From NCBI GenBank assembly GCA_022822725.1, contig JAJEAN010000007.1, forward strand, positions 1,933,045 to 1,997,044: a DNA stretch of 64,000 nt, written 5' to 3'. Of the stretch, positions 6,782 through 15,208 are shown piece by piece. Source of the stretch: Candidatus Latescibacterota bacterium. GTDB lineage: Bacteria > JAAXHH01. The position numbers and the translations under genes were made by a program. Each line of letters begins with the position of its first letter. Position 1 is the stretch's first letter. Under the pieces are notes generated by a model. The model did no database searches, was not told the origin of the DNA, and saw only the letters and a program-made list of their open reading frames with translations.

Positions 6782-8767
6782 CTAAACCGCGTCAACTCCA
6801 TATACCAGAGTCGATTGCGATAATACCTCATCTAACACGTATTTCTTGAAATCCGTGGGATCTGTAAAGCATCGGAAACCTGCCCTGTTTGCAAGAAGGA
6901 CGACCTCTGTAGGCTCGTTAAGGAGTACGGCCACCCGTTGGCTAAGTTCCTGTTGAATTCCATTGGGCCATGCAAGGTCGAATACCGCTTTCTGTACACC
7001 GGTTGAATCATCAGCGAAGTCGTATGCCAGGATGCCTCGAGGAAGCCCTTGATCTTCAACCCACTTTTGGAGCTCTTCCAATACCAGTTCCTCCACATCG
7101 CCAGAAATACCACCAAGTATTTCGACTTGGCTCACGGGTTCTGGACTACTTACTGTCGATGGCCGGCTTTCCAGCCAGCGGGTATCACCATGGAGTAGGT
7201 CTGTAAGTCTTCGATTCGTTTCTTCCGCAAGCAATCTTCTTCTCGCCTCAAGAAACTCGAGGTAGTTTTCCACCTTCCAAAGATTCGGATCTGTTGGGAT
7301 CCACTGCGATGCTAGCGAGCCCGGTTGTGCTGCTTCAACTTGCGGGAAGTAGTTCTCCGGTAATTGGTCGCTGATTGCAAGGTTTGTATCTTTCGTCAGG
7401 AAGCAGAAATTGGCTAGCGCATTGACTTCAGGCCGGTTGTAATTGGCACGATATAGACGTGATTTTGGGAAAATATGATGAACTTCCAAGGCATTCATAT
7501 GCCCCAATAGGCCGGCTTTGAGTGGCAAACCGGTGCCCCAGTCCCTGGACTCACCCATGCGGGTTAGCATGTAAAGCACGGGGTAAAACCGCGCTCCTAG
7601 ACTCCATCCGTGAAAATGTGCTGGTTCTACATCGAGACTGCCGTGCCACACACGAAGCTGTTCGATCAACCTGTCCAACCCTCCAGAAATCTGCTCAATG
7701 GCGGAAAGGTCTTGATCGATAACGGACTCAGTCGAGCCAGAGAAACGACCCCACATGCCCGACTGTAGATACCAGAACAGCAGTTTGTCACGCTCGAATT
7801 CATTCAGGGGTTCGTTACGCTGATCCAAGTAACGGACCATCACGGGAATGGCGAATCTTCCGAATAACACACGATCATGATCCAGACCCAAGCGACCGCT
7901 TATCATGTTGAGGGCCTTGTCTATGTTCTTGGTTGCTTTGGCAAGACCATCCTTGATCTCCTGAGTGCCTTTGTCATGAAGGTAGATGAATCTAGCTTCC
8001 CCGGTGACCACGGTATTCACCGACCTGAGGAGCCAATCGAGATCGAAGTCGAAACCTGCATCAGACCAAGTCTGGAGCTGGTTTTTCATCTCACCTCGAG
8101 CCTCGGGCCATTCGGCACAGATTTTGGCTAGTGCCAGATCACCCTTGGACAACTTCGTTCCTCCACTGTTTACCCGATTAAAGATATCGACAACTACATC
8201 CAGTGACTTATCTGCACCAGTTACCTCATCGATATGCAATTCTATATTGAGGATTGAAAGAAGTTGATTAAGACGGGCTATATAGTCACCCATCCGCTGT
8301 GATTTTTCAGGATGAGATGACAAACGGGTGTAGTATTCCCCTATTCCAGCATTACCTTTCCCCATCAGTTCGGATACATCGATCCACAACGCGTCATCAG
8401 CCATTCTCATCGGTTGATAGAAGGTGAAACTTTCGTCTTCGAGATGAAAGTAAAGACCAGTGAACGTCTTTTCGTTACCGTCGAAGAACGCTGGGGCGTG
8501 TCCGCGCACAACGCCGTATAGAGACGTCATGCGCTGTTGGCCGTCCAGAAGGAGCTTTACTACACCCGGCGCCAGTTGGCTTTCTCCACGGTGGTCGGCA
8601 CCCTCGGATGCGGTCACCCAAACCAACAGGCCCCCAACTGGATGACGACGATAGAGTGACTCAAAAAGCCCACGGACTTGGTCTCGATTCCAGACGTAAC
8701 CGCGTTGAAACTCGGGCAACGCGATATGGCCGCTGTCAATATGAGCGAGAATGGTGGAGATATCCAT
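6782..8767 (-). CDS. DUF262 / GmrSD-type protein with C-terminal HNH-like nuclease motif
   Basis: Family knowledge: DUF262 is the ParB-like NTP-binding N-terminal domain of GmrS/GmrD type IV restriction enzymes, often joined to a DUF1524 or HNH nuclease. Seen here: the DUF262 blocks PEFQRGYVWNRDQ (about residue 18) and LLLDGQQRMTSL (about 73), then, roughly two-thirds along, an HNH-like LEVHHIFPKSRLY followed by a conserved Asn-rich block. I place the start at ATG 8767 (MDISTILAHID), with GAAGG ten bases upstream. The track start at 8818 is a TTG overlapping the previous gene. This gives 661 residues. It is the last gene of the five-gene operon and its best candidate for an effector nuclease. 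Confidence 0.82.
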   Translation of the reverse strand: MDISTILAHIDSGHIALPEFQRGYVWNRDQVRGLFESLYRRHPVGGLLVWVTASEGADHRGESQLAPGVVKLLLDGQQRMTSLYGVVRGHAPAFFDGNEKTFTGLYFHLEDESFTFYQPMRMADDALWIDVSELMGKGNAGIGEYYTRLSSHPEKSQRMGDYIARLNQLLSILNIELHIDEVTGADKSLDVVVDIFNRVNSGGTKLSKGDLALAKICAEWPEARGEMKNQLQTWSDAGFDFDLDWLLRSVNTVVTGEARFIYLHDKGTQEIKDGLAKATKNIDKALNMISGRLGLDHDRVLFGRFAIPVMVRYLDQRNEPLNEFERDKLLFWYLQSGMWGRFSGSTESVIDQDLSAIEQISGGLDRLIEQLRVWHGSLDVEPAHFHGWSLGARFYPVLYMLTRMGESRDWGTGLPLKAGLLGHMNALEVHHIFPKSRLYRANYNRPEVNALANFCFLTKDTNLAISDQLPENYFPQVEAAQPGSLASQWIPTDPNLWKVENYLEFLEARRRLLAEETNRRLTDLLHGDTRWLESRPSTVSSPEPVSQVEILGGISGDVEELVLEELQKWVEDQGLPRGILAYDFADDSTGVQKAVFDLAWPNGIQQELSQRVAVLLNEPTEVVLLANRAGFRCFTDPTDFKKYVLDEVLSQSTLVYGVDAV

Positions 8768-8804
8768 TAGTGGAAAGCCTTCCGTGTATTTAAATGAGGC
8801 CCGT

Positions 8805-11800
8805 CTATTCCATCTCAAAATCCTGATTGGTAAACTTCAATGTACGGCTGTTCTCTGTGACCGTGCGGACGACATGGTCCGGCGTACCATCAGGAACCTC
8901 CGCTGATATCTCGAGGGTAACCGTTACTTTGGCTCCTACCAAACTGGAAAGATGAGCTATCACCTCTTCTGCAATCTGGCTTGCGTCCCTTCCCACACGT
9001 GCTGAATCAAGGGCAACCGTCCCATGGAAACGCTTAGGTTGCGTTGTTGGAGGCGTCACGGGCGGGACTTCACCATTACCCGATTCCCCACCATTGTTGG
9101 TGCCGTCTCCATTAGACTCCCCACCCGAATCTCCACCGTTGCCGGCCGGTTGTTTCGTCTCGGCATTGAGCTGTTGACGGGCGATACCAGGCTTGACGAG
9201 CAACCCCGAAGCTTCTTCATCCAATAGTGAAACGGCTAGCCCGACACGCAGTCCGCGAAAACGCTTAGTGTCTTCGTCAAAACTGTCTGCGTATGCAAAC
9301 GCATCCTGTTCCCAGGTGAGTAAGGCAATTCCGTCGGCGATTGCATTTAGAAGCACCCTTGAGTCCCTGATTCTAGGGAGATAGGGGTATTTTGCAAAGT
9401 CCTCGAGGATCTGTCTGATCGACACGTGGTCGCCGCGCCAGAGCGGTACGCGATCGAGTTCCATCCTTAGACGCGAGGAGGCCAAGCTGTTAATCAACAA
9501 CTCATCGCCCCTTAGCTTTTTTCCAGCTCGCACTGCTAATGAATCCTGACCCGACAATCGCATGGCCTGCCACTCGATTGGGGTATCGGTGCGATCCTGA
9601 ACCGGTACCAGGAGCCACTGGTACGTCTCTGGGAGACGGGCGGAAATCGCACTGGATGCCGCTTCCTTTTGCGTCTCAGCCTGCTTGACCTGGTAAAGTG
9701 AAAGGTCTAGTTGTTCGCGCTCTGCCAGAATCGATTTCCATGCCAGGTACTGCCTGACCGCTTCATCAAGATCCTGCAGTCTCGTGGAGTCTGCAGCCAG
9801 AAATACGAGTGAATTTCGATATATCCGTGGTGTGCTGCCTCTCGACTCCAAAATGGCATTCGCAGCTGTTTCCGCGGGATTTCCTTGTTCTTTGCTGTAG
9901 GCTCTGTCCACGCCTAGTACAACTAATCGAGCGTCACGGTCATCAGGGATATCTTGACTGGACTGCGGGAGGGGATGAATGCGACTGAAGTCGCCCGCAT
10001 TTCGGAGATCGGATCTAAGTCGCAAACCAAGTTCTTCGGTAACCCTGTCGGGATGCCGCTTCAACTGTTCGGCACGATCCTCCGCAAGTTTAGACACGGT
10101 TGGTTGTGTTGAATACCAGTAGCGGGGACCGTCCTGGTAGAGATATGTCGCCGCACCCGACAGTCGCCTGAGCGCATCGCCGAACACCGCTGGCGACTCC
10201 CCGGGCATAACACAGCCGAGTTTGACGCGACGGTCCTCGAGACCGCGATGCGCTGCATCTGCAGTGGGTGCAGATCCGAGATAGATTGTACGGGCAACCC
10301 GTCTGGAAGCGCTGAATTTCCCGAGGTTGAGGACCTGACCGTCCAATTGGAATGGCAACGATTCGGGACCGTCTACGTCCTTCTCGATCACTGGTACCCA
10401 GTTATCAGCGAGATATCTGGTCAGTTCAAATTGTACGCGCCTCTCGTCAATCGCGATATTCGCCGGCAATATCAGAGGATTTCGGTCACCTTTCTCCCAT
10501 AGACTGTGTATTACGGCTGCCATGAGTCGCAACACACCACGGGTGCGTTGGAACTTCACCAACGTGGACCAGTCCGTGTAAAGGCGGTCGAATATCTCAG
10601 GATGTATCGGATAAGCCGCCTTGATTCGCTTTTCATAGTCCGCATCCCGACATTCGAGGGGAAACTCCTGGTGTTGTGTCCGATAAAGATCTGCAAACGC
10701 GCGGGCAATAACATCACGATCCTTGAACTGCACGGGTTCCGTGAAAGGCTCAAATAGCCGACGGCGCACAATCTCAAAGCTTTCCTCGGCACTTGCTGGC
10801 CGCCAGGACGACGCGATACGCCCCACGACGTTCTGCAACCGAACGAGTGCCTCACGACCACGTTGACCGCCGACCTCGGTATCATCGGCCTGGGTGTGGG
10901 GTGATCCTGTCGTATCCGACGCCGGCAAGCTAATCACCAACAAACAGTTATCAGCAAGTTTGACAGATTCCGTAAGTGCCTGTGCAAATGTGAACTGTGT
11001 CTCGAAACCTCCAGCGGGGAGGTCGCTTTCACTATGCAACTGCCGTGCGTAGGCAACCCACTCATCAATCAGTATCAGGCACGGGCCATATTCGTTGAAG
11101 AGATTCCGAAGTACGTCGCCGGGATTTGTAGCGTTTCTGTCGTCGGCCGCAACCTGATCGAAGGCCTTCTTCCCTCCCAACTGCCATGCCAATTCACCCC
11201 AAAGTGTACGAATGACCGTACCATCTGGTTTGGTGACCGGATTCCCTGGTGAAATCTTGTTTCCAACCAGCACTACTCGCCGTGCCGTTACGAGTTCGTT
11301 TGTGTCCGTCTCTTGCAAAACAGTACCGATTTCGTCCAGTTCCTTTGAAATTGACCCTGAGAAAAGGTGATATAACGCCAACATCGAGTGGGTCTTACCA
11401 CCTCCGAAGTTGGTCTGGAGATTGACGACCGGATCGCCTCCGTTGCCTGAGAGGCGCTGAATTGCCCCGGCAAGCAAGCCTTTCAAACTTTCTGTAAGGA
11501 ATGTGCGTCTAAAGAACTCGACCGGATCGCGGTATTCATCTGTGCCCTCGCCCAAGTGCACTTGCCACAGGTCAGCCGCAAATTCTGCCTGTTGATATTG
11601 CCCGCTTGCGACATCCTCGTGGGGTGTGACGACTTCCCGCCACGGCTTCAAACCGGCTACCGTTGCACTTTCGATTGCCAGACTTGTCTGCTTGCGGCGT
11701 TCTCCGCGCGCTTGTTCGTCGAATCGTACACGAAGCAGTTCCATCTTGAACTTCTCTAGCTCGACCGTTTGCGGCGCCGATACGGCCGTTAGTAGCCGAT

Positions 11801-12146
11801 CGGTCGAATCCAATACACGGTAAGCGTCATCGCTGGAAAAAGGCCGTTGGTGCGCCCATTGATTCCGTTGATCACGTAGCTCGCTCACCAGACTGCGCTC
11901 AGTCCGGCCAAGTGTTTGACGAAAAACGACGTTCCAGGATTCCCACATCAGTTTGAGAAGTGCCGCAACGTCCCACTCGTGGATCGAATCGCTATCTCGC
12001 AGATGATCATCACTGAGATAGTTCTTGGCTTCGGCATACCATTGTGCGCCGTGCGAGTTCTCAAATTCACGCTTTACAAAAGGGGCCAATCCCTTTTGAA
12101 GCAACCCAAGTGCGTTGCCGACGCGTTCCTGGTTGGTGATTGCCAT
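8805..12146 (-). CDS. DUF499 AAA-type ATPase with N-terminal Swt1-like HEPN domain
   Basis: A 1113-residue protein of the COG1483/DUF499 group. Residues 1-130 form a Swt1-type HEPN-like helical domain containing RNQWAH (94-99), the R-x4-H pattern of HEPN ribonucleases. A Walker A motif sits at about 246-253 (NFGGGKTH), and a Walker B at about 357-362 (CLILIDEW). Near residue 1020 a Gly/Asn/Ser-rich linker leads to a short C-terminal domain. AGAGG lies six bases before the ATG. DUF499 ATPases are known neighbours of DUF1156 methyltransferases in defence islands. Here it probably couples ATP hydrolysis to DNA sensing or remodelling within the complex. HEPN toxicity is possible but unproven. Confidence 0.88.
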   Translation of the reverse strand: MAITNQERVGNALGLLQKGLAPFVKREFENSHGAQWYAEAKNYLSDDHLRDSDSIHEWDVAALLKLMWESWNVVFRQTLGRTERSLVSELRDQRNQWAHQRPFSSDDAYRVLDSTDRLLTAVSAPQTVELEKFKMELLRVRFDEQARGERRKQTSLAIESATVAGLKPWREVVTPHEDVASGQYQQAEFAADLWQVHLGEGTDEYRDPVEFFRRTFLTESLKGLLAGAIQRLSGNGGDPVVNLQTNFGGGKTHSMLALYHLFSGSISKELDEIGTVLQETDTNELVTARRVVLVGNKISPGNPVTKPDGTVIRTLWGELAWQLGGKKAFDQVAADDRNATNPGDVLRNLFNEYGPCLILIDEWVAYARQLHSESDLPAGGFETQFTFAQALTESVKLADNCLLVISLPASDTTGSPHTQADDTEVGGQRGREALVRLQNVVGRIASSWRPASAEESFEIVRRRLFEPFTEPVQFKDRDVIARAFADLYRTQHQEFPLECRDADYEKRIKAAYPIHPEIFDRLYTDWSTLVKFQRTRGVLRLMAAVIHSLWEKGDRNPLILPANIAIDERRVQFELTRYLADNWVPVIEKDVDGPESLPFQLDGQVLNLGKFSASRRVARTIYLGSAPTADAAHRGLEDRRVKLGCVMPGESPAVFGDALRRLSGAATYLYQDGPRYWYSTQPTVSKLAEDRAEQLKRHPDRVTEELGLRLRSDLRNAGDFSRIHPLPQSSQDIPDDRDARLVVLGVDRAYSKEQGNPAETAANAILESRGSTPRIYRNSLVFLAADSTRLQDLDEAVRQYLAWKSILAEREQLDLSLYQVKQAETQKEAASSAISARLPETYQWLLVPVQDRTDTPIEWQAMRLSGQDSLAVRAGKKLRGDELLINSLASSRLRMELDRVPLWRGDHVSIRQILEDFAKYPYLPRIRDSRVLLNAIADGIALLTWEQDAFAYADSFDEDTKRFRGLRVGLAVSLLDEEASGLLVKPGIARQQLNAETKQPAGNGGDSGGESNGDGTNNGGESGNGEVPPVTPPTTQPKRFHGTVALDSARVGRDASQIAEEVIAHLSSLVGAKVTVTLEISAEVPDGTPDHVVRTVTENSRTLKFTNQDFEME

Positions 12147-12190
12147 AGTTTACCTCTTAGTCTCGATACTCAGTATATATCGCATTTACT

Positions 12191-12301
12191 TTACGCTCGG
12201 TCTTGGCCGATAAATCTAACCACCGCATGCAGTTCGTGCACCAATACTTTGTTGATTTCAGTCGCTTGATATTCGAATCCCAATGAAACCCTTACTTTCA
12301 C
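12191..12301 (-). CDS. Possible 36-residue leader or small protein between methyltransferase and DUF499 genes
   Basis: A GTG three bases after the methyltransferase stop opens a 36-codon frame (starts MKVRVSLGFEYQATEINK if GTG is read as Met; ends GQDRA). It fills most of the otherwise empty gap before the DUF499 gene. There is no clear ribosome site, but translation could be coupled to the upstream gene. No family was recognised. It may also be chance or a remnant. Confidence 0.25.
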   Translation of the reverse strand: MKVRVSLGFEYQATEINKVLVHELHAVVRFIGQDRA

Positions 12302-12304
12302 CCA

Positions 12305-15208
12305 TCAGATATCTACGTCATCAAATAGACTTTCTTGCTCGCCAGGTTCTTTCTGTCTCGAAAGGCGGGTAATCTCGGGCCAACTCTGTACTAAACTGTT
12401 GTAGGAAAGTGCTTCGGCGGCTCGGCCTCTGCGCTCGCAGACGTTAAAGAGATGGTAGGCCAGTTCGCGAGCGACATCCGCCCAGGCACCGAGACGGGCC
12501 ACTAGCTGAGCCGCTCCCTCCTCACCACTAGTTTCGTGTGCTCGAATCATGCGGTGAACTGCCTCCCACACGGAGATCCTGTTGTCAGTTGCTGGGTCCC
12601 AATCGTCGACCAACTCCTCTGGGCGCAACAACCTCACTTTGCCCGCCCTTGAGTCTAGGATGCCACCTTCAACTATTCCGTCGATGCTGGTATTCTTGGC
12701 CTTGGATAGGGTCTCAGCAACTCCGTATTCACCTTCGCCAAAACCGTGCTGCTCGAACCACGCCAGTGCCCAGCGGCTGTCGGCATCGAAATCACCCTCC
12801 TGCTCTGCCAGTACTTCGTCAAGCACTTGATTGATTAGTGCCAGGGCTTCACGCACCGAGACTGGCTGTCCCTTGGCGTCGAGCACCTTGGCGTAGTAGG
12901 TGTATACTGCCATACCAGGTCCGATAGCAGCTTGGGCAAGATCTACCGGTGCGATATTTCCAGATTGCAGGCTGTCGAGAGCGGCGGGCAATCTGGCCCT
13001 TAACGCGTTAATAAACTCGCGCCGGGTAGCCAGTGGTGCGTCATCAGGGGATTTGCGACAGACGAGTACAATGCTAGAGGCGAGGGCGTTGGTGCCAGCA
13101 CTGATCATGCGATTTCCGAGTTCTGTCCGCATGGGCCAAGTGCCAGAAATACTTAGGCCAGCGCGGATAACCGCATCGAGAAAGGTCTCCCATCCAGTAC
13201 TAGAAGTACCCGCGCCTTCTTTAGTCTCGGACTGTTTGAATGCATAGTAGATCGTGACTGAGAAACTCGGATGCGCCTGTACGGCGAGACGGTGCATCGC
13301 TTTGGTCATTCCGTCGAGAAAAAACGCCTCCGCTCTTACCTTACTTCCATGCCTGTAGGGTGTAGCAACCAATTCTTCGGCCTTTGGCACGACGAGAGTG
13401 GCAAAGAGGTCGGGGAAGACCTTACGGAGAGAGTGTCGCAACCATACGTAAAAGAAGTCGGAGAGGTCAGCGTAGCCAATGTTGTCGTAGTAAGGGGGGT
13501 CTGTTGAAACAATTCTGTTGATACTAAGGTTTTGTGATGTGGCATCTGCTTGGTTAGCTAAACCTAGTGACTGCGCTGGCATCTTCTGGACTGACTTCCA
13601 AATCCAGTCAACCATAGCCATGAAATTACCAGTGGAATCACAAAACGGATTTCCTTCTACGTAGTCCCAAACCATTGGGATAGCTTGACGCCCAAAGGTG
13701 TTACGTACTAACTCCTTCGAATTGTGCCAACTACAAATTGATGACCAGTAGTCACTACACTTGTCTACAGCAAAGCTTAAATAGACGGCAATAGCTTCGG
13801 CGTACGCTGTCGCCCCAATACCACCATCGCGCAAAGCCTGCTTGTCCTCAGTCAGATTGACCGACGCGTCCTGCTTGATGCGTTCCACCGTTTCGGCCAC
13901 CAAGTCCGCAAATGTGGTAAGGGCGACAAGCTGGCGGCGAGTGAAGAGGTCGCACCACATTGTCATACCGTACTCTTGCACTCGGAAGCCTAGTGCTCGC
14001 TCCGGTAATCTCGTGTCAGGTCGCCACTTAGGTTCTGATTGTTTGGCAATTGCTTCATGCTCTGGCGTTGGCGTCAAATAAACTCGTCCACGATCTCCTT
14101 CGACTACTATAGCCATCAAACGCGCACCCATCCGCCCAGATTTTGCCTCTGTACGCAAAAACTCAAACGGCATGGGTGTATCCGACATTAGACAGAGAAA
14201 GGGGCTACCACTACCTCCAGACTTGGTACCCACCTTTGTCGCTTCCACATCCGGTGGCTCTCCCTCCTTTACGGTAAACCTATAGCCCCCTCCCGCAATC
14301 ACTGGCTCGACGTATGCCTTCTTTCCTTTCTTCGTAGAGAGCATGAAAGTAGTGACTAGCGGTACATCGACATCGGCAAACGCCGGGTTCGGGCTCTTTA
14401 CTGTCCTAGCCCAAAGCCACGCGATCACTGTCAATTTGCGACCTTTGTAGCGTTCAAGATCAGAACGTTCCCGTACCATCTCCTCTGTAACTTCAACTTG
14501 TGGATACAGGTTTCCGATGCGCTTCTCGGCTTCGTCGCGCATCCACTGGCCATAGTAGTGTATGTCCTCGGCCAATCCCTTCGCGCTGGTCCAGTTGTGT
14601 CCGATAAGCTTCCGCTTCTCGGCCAATCCACCAGGTCGAGCTTCTGGGTTCACCGGTGGTCTTCCAGCAAACTTCGGCGGGATCTCGATCATAGCCTTGT
14701 TGATGAGCACAGCTACCGGATTGAGGTCGCTTCCATGTGCTTCGAGGCCCAGCCTTTGTGCTTCGAGCGGCAGCGCACCACCACCAGCAAAGGGATCGTG
14801 GAAGGCAGGGAGCTTGTAGCGATCGAATAGCACTTCAGCGTGCGGATGATCGGCATTCTCGGCGCAAGCTCTCCGCCAACTCCGCCATATCTCGTCACGA
14901 GCCTGTTGCAGTATTTCCTCGTTGTTGGTGTTCTTCCATTCTACTAATGCTTCAATGATGCTAAAGAGCCTCCGACGCTCCTTTTCTTGCGCTTTCTTAG
15001 TGGGAAATAGGTCTGGCCAACTTGAAGGATCGTCGACCATTTGCGCGAAAATCACGGCCCGTGCTGCAGCCAACGGCCGCCGTGCCCACCACAGATGTAA
15101 CGTGGCCGGATGCCCGTGACGGATAGACTTCTCTCGTGCCGAGGCTGTGTTGATAGCGTCGAGGGGGAGGGCTACCTCGATGAGCTTCTTTCTATGCGTG
15201 GTGGTCAT
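12305..15208 (-). CDS. DUF1156 adenine-specific DNA methyltransferase
   Basis: A 967-residue COG1743-type enzyme predicted to transfer a methyl group from S-adenosylmethionine to adenine in DNA. The DUF1156 opening (SIRHGHPATLHLWWARRPLAA) is at residues 28-47, the SAM-binding motif (FHDPFAGGGALPLEAQRLG) at about 137-154, and the catalytic DPPY with YYDNIGYADLSDFFYVW at about 570. COG1743 proteins normally carry a zinc ribbon; here the CPNPxC-type knuckle reads SPNPAF (272-277) and the second knuckle keeps only one cysteine (FLCLMSD), so metal binding is probably lost. The start overlaps the sacsin-like gene by 17 bases, implying coupling. It likely marks host DNA or supplies the modification the system reads. 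Confidence 0.9.
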   Translation of the reverse strand: MTTTHRKKLIEVALPLDAINTASAREKSIRHGHPATLHLWWARRPLAAARAVIFAQMVDDPSSWPDLFPTKKAQEKERRRLFSIIEALVEWKNTNNEEILQQARDEIWRSWRRACAENADHPHAEVLFDRYKLPAFHDPFAGGGALPLEAQRLGLEAHGSDLNPVAVLINKAMIEIPPKFAGRPPVNPEARPGGLAEKRKLIGHNWTSAKGLAEDIHYYGQWMRDEAEKRIGNLYPQVEVTEEMVRERSDLERYKGRKLTVIAWLWARTVKSPNPAFADVDVPLVTTFMLSTKKGKKAYVEPVIAGGGYRFTVKEGEPPDVEATKVGTKSGGSGSPFLCLMSDTPMPFEFLRTEAKSGRMGARLMAIVVEGDRGRVYLTPTPEHEAIAKQSEPKWRPDTRLPERALGFRVQEYGMTMWCDLFTRRQLVALTTFADLVAETVERIKQDASVNLTEDKQALRDGGIGATAYAEAIAVYLSFAVDKCSDYWSSICSWHNSKELVRNTFGRQAIPMVWDYVEGNPFCDSTGNFMAMVDWIWKSVQKMPAQSLGLANQADATSQNLSINRIVSTDPPYYDNIGYADLSDFFYVWLRHSLRKVFPDLFATLVVPKAEELVATPYRHGSKVRAEAFFLDGMTKAMHRLAVQAHPSFSVTIYYAFKQSETKEGAGTSSTGWETFLDAVIRAGLSISGTWPMRTELGNRMISAGTNALASSIVLVCRKSPDDAPLATRREFINALRARLPAALDSLQSGNIAPVDLAQAAIGPGMAVYTYYAKVLDAKGQPVSVREALALINQVLDEVLAEQEGDFDADSRWALAWFEQHGFGEGEYGVAETLSKAKNTSIDGIVEGGILDSRAGKVRLLRPEELVDDWDPATDNRISVWEAVHRMIRAHETSGEEGAAQLVARLGAWADVARELAYHLFNVCERRGRAAEALSYNSLVQSWPEITRLSRQKEPGEQESLFDDVDI

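Noticed and set aside
6392-6823. Short plus-strand ORFs after the DUF262 gene
   Set aside because: No ribosome sites, no recognisable family and stops in the most protein-like frame; kept only as a spacer note.
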